NCBI RefSeq assembly: GCF_012932965.1
Contig: NZ_JABBXH010000009.1
Coordinates: forward strand, 1 to 64,000
Direction: 5' to 3'
DNA: 64,000 nucleotides
Source: Thalassotalea algicola
GTDB taxonomy: Bacteria > Pseudomonadota > Gammaproteobacteria > Enterobacterales > Alteromonadaceae
In this document: piece by piece, positions 8,409 to 17,335 of the stretch
Numbering within the stretch: position 1 is the first letter of the stretch
How the letters are laid out: the number at the start of each line of letters is the position of its first letter
Made by a program: the position numbers and the translations under genes
The notes under the pieces: generated by a model
What the model was told of the DNA's origin: nothing
Seen by the model: only the letters and a program-made list of their open reading frames with translations
Database searches by the model: none

Positions 8409-10016
8409 GTGCCAAAGATTACTTCCAAAATAAATACAAGAAGCCAAGATTTTCTTGACAACGCTGAGCATATGCAAGCTCAAGTTGATGATTTGAAAGC
8501 TAAACTAGAAGAAATCAAACTTGGTGGCGGCGAAAAGAGCCGAGAGCGCCATTTATCACGAGGTAAGCTATTACCAAGAGATCGCGTGTACCAGTTACTC
8601 GATGCTGGTTCACCATTTTTAGAGTTATCTCAAATGGCGGCATTTGAAGTATATGACGACAACGTCCCTGCGGCGGGCATTATTACCGGTATTGGACGTG
8701 TAGGCGGTCAAGAATGTGTGATCGTAGCAAACGATGCAACAGTTAAAGGGGGTACTTACTACCCATTAACGGTGAAAAAGCATCTTCGTGCACAAACAGT
8801 CGCCCAAGAAAACAATCTACCTTGTATTTATTTAGTCGATTCTGGTGGTGCTAACTTACCCAATCAAGACGACGTATTCCCTGATAAAGAACACTTTGGC
8901 CGTATTTTCTTTAACCAAGCCAACATGTCAGCACAAAACATTCCTCAAATAGCGGTAGTTATGGGCTCTTGTACTGCTGGTGGCGCCTATGTGCCAGCAA
9001 TGGCTGATGAATCAATTATCGTAAAAGAACAAGGAACGATTTTCTTAGCCGGGCCACCGCTAGTAAAAGCAGCAACAGGAGAGGTCGTTTCTGCAGAAGA
9101 ACTTGGTGGTGCCGATGTTCATTGTCGTACCTCTGGTGTATCTGACCACTTTGCACAAAACGACCATCATGCACTTGAGCTTGCACGCAACGCAGTGAGT
9201 AATCTTAATCGCGTAAAACCAATGCAGTTAAATATTCAAGCGGTTGAAGAGCCAGATTACGATCCGAAAGAAATTTACGGAGTAATCCCGAAAGATGCTC
9301 GTCAGCCATACGATGTACGTGAAGTTATTGCTCGCGTAGTAGATGGTAGCGAATTCGACGAATTTAAAGCGCTTTACGGCACCACTCTTGTTTGTGGATT
9401 TGCCCGTATTTATGGTTACCCAGTGGGTATTGTTGCTAATAACGGTATTTTATTTGGTGAATCGGCACAAAAAGGTGCCCACTTCGTAGAGCTTTGTGCG
9501 CAACGTAAAATCCCATTAGTGTTTTTACAAAACATCACAGGCTTTATGGTAGGTAAGCAATATGAATCAGGCGGAATAGCCAAACACGGTGCGAAAATGG
9601 TTACCGCGGTTGCATGTGCCCAAGTGCCAAAATTTACCGTGCTTATAGGTGGTAGCTTCGGTGCCGGTAACTACGGCATGTGTGGTCGAGCCTATGATCC
9701 TCGTTTCTTATTTATGTGGCCTAATTCACGAATCTCTGTAATGGGTGGTGAACAAGCTGCAGGTGTATTAGCGCAGGTTAAAAATGATCAAATGGCAAAA
9801 CGCGGCGAAACTTGGTCAGAGCAAGAGCAAACCGAATTCAAACAGCCAATTATCGATACCTATGAGCACCAAGGTCACCCTTATTATGCCTCTGCCCGCC
9901 TTTGGGATGATGGTGTAATCGATCCTGCGGAAACACGTCAAGTGTTGGGTTTAGCAATTTCAGCATCACTTAATAAGCCAATTGCTAATACGCAATTCGG
10001 CATCTTTAGAATGTAA
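8409..10016 (+). CDS. liuB: Methylcrotonyl-CoA carboxylase, carboxyltransferase (beta) subunit
   Basis: The 535-aa carboxyltransferase moves CO2 from biotin (on LiuD) to 3-methylcrotonyl-CoA in leucine breakdown. It has the N- and C-terminal carboxyltransferase folds, with [15 protein letters not shown] (about 187-201), NITGFMVG (about 376-383) and [16 protein letters not shown] (about 417-432). Length and motifs match MccB rather than propionyl-CoA carboxylase. The start codon is GTG, with AAAGGA upstream. It lies between liuA and liuC in the canonical order. Confidence 0.94.
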   Translation: MPKITSKINTRSQDFLDNAEHMQAQVDDLKAKLEEIKLGGGEKSRERHLSRGKLLPRDRVYQLLDAGSPFLELSQMAAFEVYDDNVPAAGIITGIGRVGGQECVIVANDATVKGGTYYPLTVKKHLRAQTVAQENNLPCIYLVDSGGANLPNQDDVFPDKEHFGRIFFNQANMSAQNIPQIAVVMGSCTAGGAYVPAMADESIIVKEQGTIFLAGPPLVKAATGEVVSAEELGGADVHCRTSGVSDHFAQNDHHALELARNAVSNLNRVKPMQLNIQAVEEPDYDPKEIYGVIPKDARQPYDVREVIARVVDGSEFDEFKALYGTTLVCGFARIYGYPVGIVANNGILFGESAQKGAHFVELCAQRKIPLVFLQNITGFMVGKQYESGGIAKHGAKMVTAVACAQVPKFTVLIGGSFGAGNYGMCGRAYDPRFLFMWPNSRISVMGGEQAAGVLAQVKNDQMAKRGETWSEQEQTEFKQPIIDTYEHQGHPYYASARLWDDGVIDPAETRQVLGLAISASLNKPIANTQFGIFRM

Positions 10017-10029
10017 GGAACTGCGACAA

Positions 10030-10818
10030 ATGAGTAATTTAATCCTTACTGAGATAGATGTTCGGGGCGTTGCAACCGTTACTTTAAACAATCCTGATAA
10101 ACATAATGCTTTCGATGACAGTATTATTGCTGAATTAACCAAGGCGTTTAATGCTATTGCGGAAAATGAAAGCGTGCGTGTCATGGTGCTAGCTTCAACC
10201 GGTAAAAGCTTTTCAGCGGGAGCTGATTTAGGTTGGATGAAACGCATGGCTTCGTATAGCTACGAAGAAAACCTGAAAGACGCCAATGCTCTCGCCCAAA
10301 TGCTACATGCCCTTAATTTTATGCCTATGCCTACGATTGCTAAAGTCCAAGGTGCAGCGTTCGGCGGTGCTGTTGGCTTAGCTAGCTGTTGTGACATGGT
10401 CGTTGCGAGTGAAAAGGCGAGCTTTTGTTTAAGTGAAGTAAAGCTGGGCCTAATCCCCGCTACAATAAGCCCTTATGTTGTTAATGCTATTGGCTTAAAA
10501 GCAAGCCGTCGCTATTTCCAAACTGCCGAGCGGTTCTTTGCAGATAAAGCTGAACGTTTAGGCTTAGTAGACGAAATTTCGTCGCCTGATGAATTAAGCG
10601 ATTCAGTTGAAAAGTTAATCTCAGCATTACTAGCTAATGCCCCTACTGCGACAAGACAAGCTAAACAACTAGCATTTGATGTTGCTTACCAAGCTATTAC
10701 ACCAGAACTAATGAAAGATACCAGTGAGCGTATCGCTGCTATTCGCGTGTCAGAAGAGGGCCAAGAAGGACTGACCTCTTTCTTTGATAAACGTGCCCCA
10801 AACTGGCTACACAAATAA
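10030..10818 (+). CDS. liuC: Methylglutaconyl-CoA hydratase
   Basis: It hydrates 3-methylglutaconyl-CoA to HMG-CoA. The 262-aa crotonase-family protein shows SFSAGADLGWMKRM (oxyanion loop, about 60-73) and FGGAVGLASCCD (about 106-117). The chosen ATG at 10030 lies 13 bp after liuB and has AAGGA upstream. A longer reading from 9982 would overlap the liuB 3' end and adds no family-like sequence. Operon position between carboxylase subunits supports the assignment. Confidence 0.91.
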   Translation: MSNLILTEIDVRGVATVTLNNPDKHNAFDDSIIAELTKAFNAIAENESVRVMVLASTGKSFSAGADLGWMKRMASYSYEENLKDANALAQMLHALNFMPMPTIAKVQGAAFGGAVGLASCCDMVVASEKASFCLSEVKLGLIPATISPYVVNAIGLKASRRYFQTAERFFADKAERLGLVDEISSPDELSDSVEKLISALLANAPTATRQAKQLAFDVAYQAITPELMKDTSERIAAIRVSEEGQEGLTSFFDKRAPNWLHK

Positions 10819-10839
10819 AGTGCAGCAGGAGTAAAAATA

Positions 10840-12858
10840 ATGACAACGAAAATGTTTACAAAAATTCTGATTGCTAACCGCGGTGAAATAGCATGTCGCG
10901 TAATTAAAACTGCGCGTGAAATGGGCATTTTAACGGTAGCTGTATATTCAGATGCAGATAAAGATTCTCTTCACGTTAATATGGCAGATGAAGCCGTTTA
11001 CTTAGGCCCTTCACCTTCGCGCGAAAGTTACCTTGTTTCTGAAAAAGTAATTGAAGCAGCGAAAATGACAGGCGCCCAAGCTATTCATCCAGGTTACGGC
11101 TTTCTATCCGAGAACGCTGACTTTTGTCGAATGTGCGCAGATAACAATATTACCTTCATTGGCCCGCCAATCGGCGCGATTGAAGCAATGGGCTCAAAGT
11201 CTGCTGCCAAAACCATTATGGAAAAGGCCAATGTACCACTAGTACCTGGTTACCATGGTGATGACCAATCAGAAGCTATTTTAAAGCAAACCGCAGACGA
11301 TATGGGTTATCCGGTTTTATTAAAAGCTGCTGCAGGAGGTGGTGGTAAAGGTATGCGCCAAGTCTGGTCTGCAGAAGAGTTTTCTGAAGGTTTAGCAGCT
11401 GCGAAACGCGAGGCCATGTCGTCATTTGGTGATGACATAATGCTAGTTGAAAAATATCTCACACAACCTCGTCACGTTGAAATTCAAGTATTTTGTGATA
11501 ACCATGAAAATGCAGTCTATTTATTCGAGCGTGACTGCTCTGTTCAAAGACGTCATCAAAAAGTCATTGAAGAAGCGCCTGCACCAGGCATGTCTGAGGA
11601 CTTACGTGATCAAATGGGTCAAGCAGCAATACAAGCAGCAAAAGCAATTGGCTACCAAGGCGCTGGTACCGTTGAATTCTTACTTGATGTTGATGGTTCA
11701 TTCTACTTTATGGAAATGAACACCCGTCTTCAGGTAGAACACCCTGTTACCGAGCTTATTACGGGACAAGATCTAGTTGAATGGCAATTACGTGTCGCTG
11801 CAGGTGAACTGCTACCTAAAAAACAAAGCGAACTTGAAATAAAAGGTCATGCTTTTGAAGCACGTATATATGCTGAAGATCCTAACAATGACTTCCTACC
11901 GGCGACTGGAAAACTATCATTCCTTGTACCACCTATCGAAAGTGAACATGTACGAGTAGATACAGGTGTTCGTCAAGGTGATGAAGTAAGCGTTTATTAC
12001 GACCCTATGATAGCCAAACTAATTGTTTGGGACGAATCACGCGAAAAAGCCCTGCAACGTATGGCCAAAGCATTAGCTGAATATCGAGTTAGTGGTGTAA
12101 CAACTAATATCGATTTCTTATACAACTTGGCGACTTGTAGACCATTTGTAGATGCCGAATTAGATACTGGCTTTATTGAAAACCATCAATCATTAATTTT
12201 TCATAATGATGAGCAAACCCTCGCAAATGAATTGCCAATGGCAGCGCTTTACCTTGTGCTTAGTCGCGCTAAAACTGCCAAACAGGTTGCAGCAAAGACT
12301 AATGATCCATACTCACCATGGAATACAACAAATGCTTGGCGAGTAAATGAAGCACATATTCATGAGTTAAGTCTTAGCCATGGTGAAGTGCAGTATGATG
12401 TTGTTGTAGAACAAAAACGCCAAGGCTACGACAGTTTCTACTTAATTACCGTTGAAGGTAAAACGTTCGACTGCCAAGGTTATATCAAAGACAACAGCTT
12501 GTATTTCACGATTAATGGCTATAGAAGCTGTGCAACCATTGCGCACAACGATGAACATATCAGTTTATATCGTCCCAATGGAGTCTTTAACTTCACTCGT
12601 GTATTGCCTGATCTAGGTGACACAGACGAAGATGCAGGCCAAGGTGGATTAGCGGCTCCAATGAACGGCACAATGGTTGATGTATTAGTCGCTAAAGGCG
12701 ATTCAGTCGAAAAAGATCAGCCGCTTGTCATTATGGAAGCGATGAAAATGGAACACACCATTAAAGCGCCTTCTGCTGGCACAGTAACTGAATTATTCTT
12801 TTCGGCCGGAGATATGGTTGACGGTGGAGCCGAGCTTCTAGCATTTGAAGCAGAATAA
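10840..12858 (+). CDS. liuD: Methylcrotonyl-CoA carboxylase, biotin-containing (alpha) subunit
   Basis: The 672-aa biotin carboxylase/biotin carrier protein begins with the biotin carboxylase N-domain (KILIANRGEIACRVI, about 5-19). An ATP-grasp domain follows, with the glycine-rich AAAGGGGKGM (about 166-175). It ends with a biotinyl domain whose biotinylated Lys lies in MEAMKMEH (about 632-639). It pairs with LiuB to carboxylate 3-methylcrotonyl-CoA. A 103-bp gap with an inverted repeat separates it from liuE. Confidence 0.94.
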   Translation: MTTKMFTKILIANRGEIACRVIKTAREMGILTVAVYSDADKDSLHVNMADEAVYLGPSPSRESYLVSEKVIEAAKMTGAQAIHPGYGFLSENADFCRMCADNNITFIGPPIGAIEAMGSKSAAKTIMEKANVPLVPGYHGDDQSEAILKQTADDMGYPVLLKAAAGGGGKGMRQVWSAEEFSEGLAAAKREAMSSFGDDIMLVEKYLTQPRHVEIQVFCDNHENAVYLFERDCSVQRRHQKVIEEAPAPGMSEDLRDQMGQAAIQAAKAIGYQGAGTVEFLLDVDGSFYFMEMNTRLQVEHPVTELITGQDLVEWQLRVAAGELLPKKQSELEIKGHAFEARIYAEDPNNDFLPATGKLSFLVPPIESEHVRVDTGVRQGDEVSVYYDPMIAKLIVWDESREKALQRMAKALAEYRVSGVTTNIDFLYNLATCRPFVDAELDTGFIENHQSLIFHNDEQTLANELPMAALYLVLSRAKTAKQVAAKTNDPYSPWNTTNAWRVNEAHIHELSLSHGEVQYDVVVEQKRQGYDSFYLITVEGKTFDCQGYIKDNSLYFTINGYRSCATIAHNDEHISLYRPNGVFNFTRVLPDLGDTDEDAGQGGLAAPMNGTMVDVLVAKGDSVEKDQPLVIMEAMKMEHTIKAPSAGTVTELFFSAGDMVDGGAELLAFEAE

Positions 12859-12867
12859 TCCTTCGAT

Positions 12868-12919
12868 AAGCTCAGCATGAAACTAGCTAGGTGACTAGCT
12901 ATAAGTTAACTATGAGCTT
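12868..12919 (+). repeat. Imperfect inverted repeat between liuD and liuE
   Basis: AAGCTCA (12868-12874) and TGAGCTT (12913-12919) can pair, and the interval between them contains further short complementary segments (AGCTAG / CTAGCT). There is no T tract after it, so it is unlikely to stop transcription. It may be an mRNA-processing element inside the liu operon; that is inference. Confidence 0.35.
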
Positions 12920-12961
12920 GGGGTATGTGCAGCAGACTGAGCAATTGACAAACTGAAGTGA

Positions 12962-13879
12962 ATGTTAAATATGAATTTACCTAAAAAAGTAAAAATCGTT
13001 GAAGTTGGTCCTCGAGATGGCCTACAAAACGAAAAGCAGTTTATTGAATCTGCCGACAAAATCGCGTTGATTAATCAACTGTCAGATGCTGGTTTAAGCT
13101 ATGTTGAAAGTGGTAGTTTTGTGTCACCTAAATGGGTTCCACAAATGGCAACTTCAACCGATGTATTTACAGGTATTAATAAAAAAAGTGGCGTTACGTA
13201 CGCTGCTTTAACACCAAATATGAAAGGCTTTGAAGCAGCAATTGCAGCTGGCGTCGATGAAGTTGCCATTTTCGGTGCTGCTTCAGAAAGCTTTAGCCAA
13301 AAAAATATTAACTGTTCAATTGATGAGAGTCTCGAACGCTTCGCACCAATTATGGCGACAGCGAAAACACATGGCATAAATGTTAGAGGTTACGTATCTT
13401 GCGTTGTTGGCTGTCCTTACGATGGCGAAATTGCGCCAGAGAAAGTAGCAGATGTAGCAGAAAAGCTTTTAAAGATGGGCTGTTATGAAATTTCATTAGG
13501 CGACACGATCGGTGTTGGTACAGCAGCAAGTGTACAAAAAATGCTACAGGCTGTTGGTACTAAAGTACCGGTTGAAAAACTAGCGGTTCACTTTCATGAT
13601 ACCTATGGTCAAGCGTTAACCAATATTTACACCGCGTTAAGCATGGGAGTTTCTGTTGTAGATAGCGCTGTTGCTGGTTTAGGCGGTTGTCCTTATGCTA
13701 AAGGCGCGTCAGGCAACGTAGCAACAGAAGATGTTGTATACATGCTAAATGGACTAGGTATCGATAGTGGTATCGATTTAGACAAATTACTAAAAGCAGG
13801 TTGGTTTATTAGCGACATATTAGGTCGAGCCCCTGTATCTAAAGTATCAAATGCGTTTCGAGCGCAACGAGTAGATTAA
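12962..13879 (+). CDS. liuE: Hydroxymethylglutaryl-CoA lyase
   Basis: It cleaves HMG-CoA into acetoacetate and acetyl-CoA. The 305-aa TIM-barrel protein has [12 protein letters not shown] (about 13-24) with the metal/substrate Asp, HFHDTYGQA (about 216-224) with metal-binding His, and the HMG-CoA lyase active-site loop [14 protein letters not shown] (about 240-253, catalytic Cys). An in-frame ATG at 12971 is an alternative start. The acetoacetate product feeds the CoA-transferase encoded directly downstream. Confidence 0.94.
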   Translation: MLNMNLPKKVKIVEVGPRDGLQNEKQFIESADKIALINQLSDAGLSYVESGSFVSPKWVPQMATSTDVFTGINKKSGVTYAALTPNMKGFEAAIAAGVDEVAIFGAASESFSQKNINCSIDESLERFAPIMATAKTHGINVRGYVSCVVGCPYDGEIAPEKVADVAEKLLKMGCYEISLGDTIGVGTAASVQKMLQAVGTKVPVEKLAVHFHDTYGQALTNIYTALSMGVSVVDSAVAGLGGCPYAKGASGNVATEDVVYMLNGLGIDSGIDLDKLLKAGWFISDILGRAPVSKVSNAFRAQRVD

Positions 13880-13951
13880 GCCTGCGATATGCTTAGGCTG
13901 AAAGAATAATAAATTATTTACGCAACTACTGCGTTTATTGAGGAGTTTACA

Positions 13952-14662
13952 ATGGCAGGATTCGATAAAGTCGTTTCAAGTTATGAAGAAGCGATGGCCG
14001 GTCTTGAAGACAATATGACGGTAATCGCTGGTGGATTTGGCTTATGTGGCATACCAGAAAACCTGATTGCAGAAATAAAGCGTAAAGGCACAAAAGACTT
14101 AACTGTAGTTTCAAATAACTGCGGCGTAGATGATTTTGGTTTAGGTGTCCTATTACCTGATCGTCAAATTAAGAAAATTGTAGCGTCTTATGTAGGCGAA
14201 AACGCTGAGTTTGAACGTCAAATGATGTCAGGTGAATTAGAAGTAGAATTAACTCCACAAGGCACATTAGCAGAAAAAATGCGTGCTGGTGGTGCTGGTA
14301 TCCCTGCATTTTTCACTGCAACTGGATACGGAACACCTGTAGCAGAAGGTAAAGAAGAAAGAGAATTCGATGGCCGTAAGTACATCATGGAAGAATCGAT
14401 TAAAGGTGACTTTGCCATTGTTAAAGCATGGAAAGCCGATCGTTATGGCAATCTAGTATTTAGAAAAACCGCACGCAACTTCAACCCAATGGCTGCTACT
14501 GCCGGTAAAATTACCGTAGTAGAAGTAGAAGAAATTGTTGAACCTGGTGAGTTAGACCCGGATCAAATTCATACACCAGGCATCTACGTTGACCGTCTTA
14601 TTCAAGGTACATTTGAAAAGCGTATCGAACAACGTACCATTCGTACAGCAGACAATAGCTAA
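13952..14662 (+). CDS. 3-oxoacid (acetoacetate) CoA-transferase, subunit A
   Basis: This is the alpha subunit of the two-subunit CoA-transferase that converts acetoacetate plus succinyl-CoA (or another acyl-CoA) to acetoacetyl-CoA. The 236-aa protein contains the CoA-transferase family glycine motif [13 protein letters not shown] (about 28-40) and a conserved [14 protein letters not shown] block (about 157-170). It is preceded by GAGG and followed 20 bp later by subunit B. In some relatives these two genes are called liuF/liuG; ScoA/AtoD-type is an equivalent name. Confidence 0.9.
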   Translation: MAGFDKVVSSYEEAMAGLEDNMTVIAGGFGLCGIPENLIAEIKRKGTKDLTVVSNNCGVDDFGLGVLLPDRQIKKIVASYVGENAEFERQMMSGELEVELTPQGTLAEKMRAGGAGIPAFFTATGYGTPVAEGKEEREFDGRKYIMEESIKGDFAIVKAWKADRYGNLVFRKTARNFNPMAATAGKITVVEVEEIVEPGELDPDQIHTPGIYVDRLIQGTFEKRIEQRTIRTADNS

Positions 14663-14682
14663 TCGCGCAAAGGAGAAATATC

Positions 14683-15339
14683 ATGGCTTTATCTCGTGAA
14701 CAAATCGCTATGCGCGTTGCGCAAGAACTACAAGATGGTTACTACGTTAATTTAGGTATCGGCATACCAACACTAGTTGCGAATTACGTACCACAAGGTA
14801 TGGAAGTAATGTTGCAATCAGAAAATGGCTTATTGGGTATGGGGCAATTCCCAACCGAAGATGAGCTTGACGCAGATATGATCAATGCAGGTAAACAAAC
14901 AGTAACTGCAACAACTGGTGCGTCGATTTTCGATTCAGCTGAATCATTTGCAATGATCCGCGGTGGTCATGTTGACCTGACTGTTCTAGGTGCATTCGAA
15001 GTAGATGTAAACGGTAACATTGCTTCTTATATGATCCCAGGAAAGCTGATTAAAGGTATGGGTGGTGCAATGGACTTAGTTGCTGGCGCGGATAACATTA
15101 TTGTTACCATGACCCACGCCTCAAAACACGGCGACTCTAAGCTACTGCCTGAGTGCACTCTGCCACTAACAGGTAAGGGTTGTATTAAGAAAGTACTAAC
15201 TGATTTAGCCTTTATTGAAATTAAAGAGGGCAAATTTCACCTGTTAGAACGCGCACCAGGCGTTTCCGTTGAAGAGATTGTAAAACTTACTAGTGGCGAA
15301 ATGGTCGTGCCAGAGCACGTGCCAGAAATGCAGTTTTAA
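14683..15339 (+). CDS. 3-oxoacid (acetoacetate) CoA-transferase, subunit B
   Basis: The 218-aa beta subunit carries the catalytic Glu in the motif SENGLLGMG (about 46-54), where a glutamyl-CoA thioester forms. GIGIPTLVANY (about 26-36) and GGHVDLTVLGAFEVD are typical of ScoB/AtoA. AGGAG precedes the ATG. It is the last gene of the liu operon; a terminator follows at 15373. With the thiolase at 5146 the pathway ends at two acetyl-CoA. Confidence 0.9.
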   Translation: MALSREQIAMRVAQELQDGYYVNLGIGIPTLVANYVPQGMEVMLQSENGLLGMGQFPTEDELDADMINAGKQTVTATTGASIFDSAESFAMIRGGHVDLTVLGAFEVDVNGNIASYMIPGKLIKGMGGAMDLVAGADNIIVTMTHASKHGDSKLLPECTLPLTGKGCIKKVLTDLAFIEIKEGKFHLLERAPGVSVEEIVKLTSGEMVVPEHVPEMQF

Positions 15340-15372
15340 GCTGCATCAAACCAATAGTTAACTATCATATTA

Positions 15373-15393
15373 AGGGGCTTACAGCCCCTTTTT
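15373..15393 (+). terminator. Terminator of the liu operon
   Basis: AGGGGCT (15374-15380) pairs with AGCCCCT (15383-15389) around a very short loop and is followed by a T run. It lies 33 bp after the stop of the CoA-transferase subunit B gene. Confidence 0.85.
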
Positions 15394-15474
15394 CATACTC
15401 TGAATTTACGTGACATATAAATGAAAAACTTTCAAGTATCTGTTGCATATCGTTACAAAATTTGCTAATACTAA

Positions 15475-15600
15475 AGGTGACAAAGAAAAGGCAAAGCATA
15501 TGAAAGTGTGCTACGCAAAACCACCGGTCTAAGGGCATTGACGCCTACGACAGCGGAGTTACCTCATCAAAAGGGTACGTTCCAGTGGTTTTTTCTTTTT
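15475..15600 (+). ncRNA. Cyclic di-GMP-I (GEMM-I) riboswitch with expression platform
   Basis: The aptamer (15475-15564) matches the Vc2-type GEMM-I fold. The closing stem is AGGTGAC/GTTACCT, then come GGCAAAGC, a hairpin capped by a GAAA tetraloop (15502-15505), the conserved ACGCAAAACC, CCGGTCTAAGGGCATTG and the 3' AGCGGAGTTACC. Downstream CCAGTGGTTTT (15582-15592) can pair with AAAACCACCGG inside the aptamer (15517-15527), followed by a T-rich run to 15602. That is a candidate intrinsic terminator exclusive with the folded aptamer. This suggests, but does not prove, that c-di-GMP binding favours expression of the gene at 15636. Confidence 0.88.
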
Positions 15601-15635
15601 TTAACTGAACTAAATTTAGCTTTAAGGTTATTAAA

Positions 15636-15995
15636 ATGAAAAAATTATTACTAGCTTCTACCATCGCAGCTTTAACATTGACGTCTGTAGTTACAGCACC
15701 ACAGGCTAACGCAAATAACATTGCACAAAGTGTATGTGAATACGTTGCCGCTGATGACAAAAAACGCATGCGTTCATTTTTAAAGTCGAACAAATTAAAA
15801 ATACGTAGTATTTTTGATGGTATTCAATGTAATGGTCAGAACTTGTTGGAGTTTGCCGTAGCGAAAGACTCTGTAAAAACAGGTTCATTGATGATTAAAA
15901 AATTATCGAAGAAAATTGTTTCTGCAAATTTGGCTTCACTACAGGCAGGATCGCAACCTTTAGTTGACGCTGCTAACAAACGAGTTAACAGTTAA
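15636..15995 (+). CDS. Small secreted DUF3718-family protein under c-di-GMP riboswitch
   Basis: The 119-aa precursor has a clear Sec signal peptide (about 1-27, cleavage near ANA). The mature part of about 92 residues carries two cysteines (about C33 and C67). Its CEYVAADDKKRMRSFLK and IFDGIQCNG blocks are those I recall for DUF3718 of Shewanella and relatives. Function is unknown. The c-di-GMP-I riboswitch directly upstream implies a link to sessile/motile lifestyle signalling. A terminator follows at 16061. Confidence 0.75.
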   Translation: MKKLLLASTIAALTLTSVVTAPQANANNIAQSVCEYVAADDKKRMRSFLKSNKLKIRSIFDGIQCNGQNLLEFAVAKDSVKTGSLMIKKLSKKIVSANLASLQAGSQPLVDAANKRVNS

Positions 15996-16060
15996 TTATT
16001 TCTGGTAGGCGTTAGTTATAATTGTTTACTAGCTAATAATTCTTATGTCGCTAATAAGTT

Positions 16061-16086
16061 AAAAAGCCAGCTTTGCTGGCTTTTTT
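16061..16086 (+). terminator. Terminator after the DUF3718 gene
   Basis: A perfect 11-bp stem (16061-16071 with 16075-16085) has a 3-nt loop and a T run. It lies 65 bp after the stop codon. Confidence 0.88.
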
Positions 16087-16175
16087 ATTGCCTGATTTTT
16101 AAAAGAAAAGTAGAGGCAAAGCCAAGTATCAATTACACTTTAATTAAGCACTAAGTCGTAAATTACTTAAAATAA

Positions 16176-17327
16176 ATGGCGTCTAAGAAAACATACAAAG
16201 GTAGTAAAACCTCCTTATTGCTTACTGGTGGTGGAGCGAGAGCTGCATATCAAGTAGGCGTTCTTTCAGCTATTACCAAGTTTATTCCAAGAAATCACGG
16301 CATTCCATTTCCTATACTTTCAGGTACTTCCGCTGGCGCAATTAACACAACAGCCCTAGCCTGTTATGCCTCGTGCTTTCATTTAGGTGTAAAGAAACTT
16401 GAATGGATATGGAAGAACTTAACCTGCGAAAAAATATACCATAGCAACTCTAGCCAAGTATTTGGCAACCTTTTCTCAGGAATGCTAGCAACCTTTCAAG
16501 CAGACTACGCTAATAGAACGGCTCGTAGCTTACTTAACAACGATCCATTACGCGGGCTACTTAATCAGGTAATGGACTTTAAACGTATTGATGTAAACAT
16601 ACTTAACGATTATTTATCTTCGCTGTCTGTCACTGCCTCAAATTACACAACAGGTGATTCAATCACCTTTTTTCAGTCGGCCAGTCATATCAAACCTTGG
16701 CATAGAGCCAAACGTCGTGGCGAACCCGCACAAATAAATAGTGAGCACTTGATGGCATCTGCGGCTATTCCACTAGTGTTCCCTTCAGTAAAAATTAGGA
16801 AGCAGCATTTTGGTGATGGTTCAATTCATCAACTATCGCCACTTAGCCCGCCAATTCACCTTGGTGCAAAGCGCATATTTATCATTGGCGTTGAACAACC
16901 GAAAGAGCCAATGCATGCTATGGAAAACAACCCGCATCCTCCGACCATTTCGACGATAGCAGGCCATATGCTTGACTCGGTGTTCTCAGACACCTTACAG
17001 AGCGATTTAGAGCGCTTACACCGAATCAATAATACACTTTCACTAATAGATGAAGAGAAACGGAGGAAGAAAGAAGGACTTCAACAAATCGATACCTTTG
17101 TTATTAACCCTAGCCATGACTTTAACGCGATCGCCGCCGAGTATTATTCTTATTTACCTTTTGGTATAAAAATGCTGTTACGCAGTGTTGGAGTAAAGAA
17201 TGATCCAGAATCGAGTTTATTAAGTTACCTTTTATTTGATAAACACTTTTGTAGTCATTTAATCAAGTTAGGTTTTGACGATGCTGCTGCAAAAGAAGAT
17301 GAAATTAGAGCATTTCTTTCTTTATAG
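16176..17327 (+). CDS. Patatin-like phospholipase family protein
   Basis: The 383-aa lipid acyl hydrolase has the glycine-rich oxyanion motif LTGGGARAAYQVGV (16-29) and the nucleophile elbow GTSAG (50-54, Ser52). The dyad Asp is in FGDGS (about 212-216), where the usual DGG/DGA is DGS. No signal peptide is visible, so the protein is probably cytoplasmic or peripheral. It stands alone between a terminator and a convergent antiporter gene. Substrate is unknown. Confidence 0.85.
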   Translation: MASKKTYKGSKTSLLLTGGGARAAYQVGVLSAITKFIPRNHGIPFPILSGTSAGAINTTALACYASCFHLGVKKLEWIWKNLTCEKIYHSNSSQVFGNLFSGMLATFQADYANRTARSLLNNDPLRGLLNQVMDFKRIDVNILNDYLSSLSVTASNYTTGDSITFFQSASHIKPWHRAKRRGEPAQINSEHLMASAAIPLVFPSVKIRKQHFGDGSIHQLSPLSPPIHLGAKRIFIIGVEQPKEPMHAMENNPHPPTISTIAGHMLDSVFSDTLQSDLERLHRINNTLSLIDEEKRRKKEGLQQIDTFVINPSHDFNAIAAEYYSYLPFGIKMLLRSVGVKNDPESSLLSYLLFDKHFCSHLIKLGFDDAAAKEDEIRAFLSL

Positions 17328-17335
17328 TGTATGCG

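Noticed and set aside
12868-12919. Terminator between liuD and liuE
   Set aside because: The stem is imperfect and there is no T tract; the operon probably continues.
15545-15793. Minus-strand ORF across the riboswitch expression platform
   Set aside because: It is antisense to the riboswitch and the DUF3718 signal peptide and shows no domain or ribosome site.
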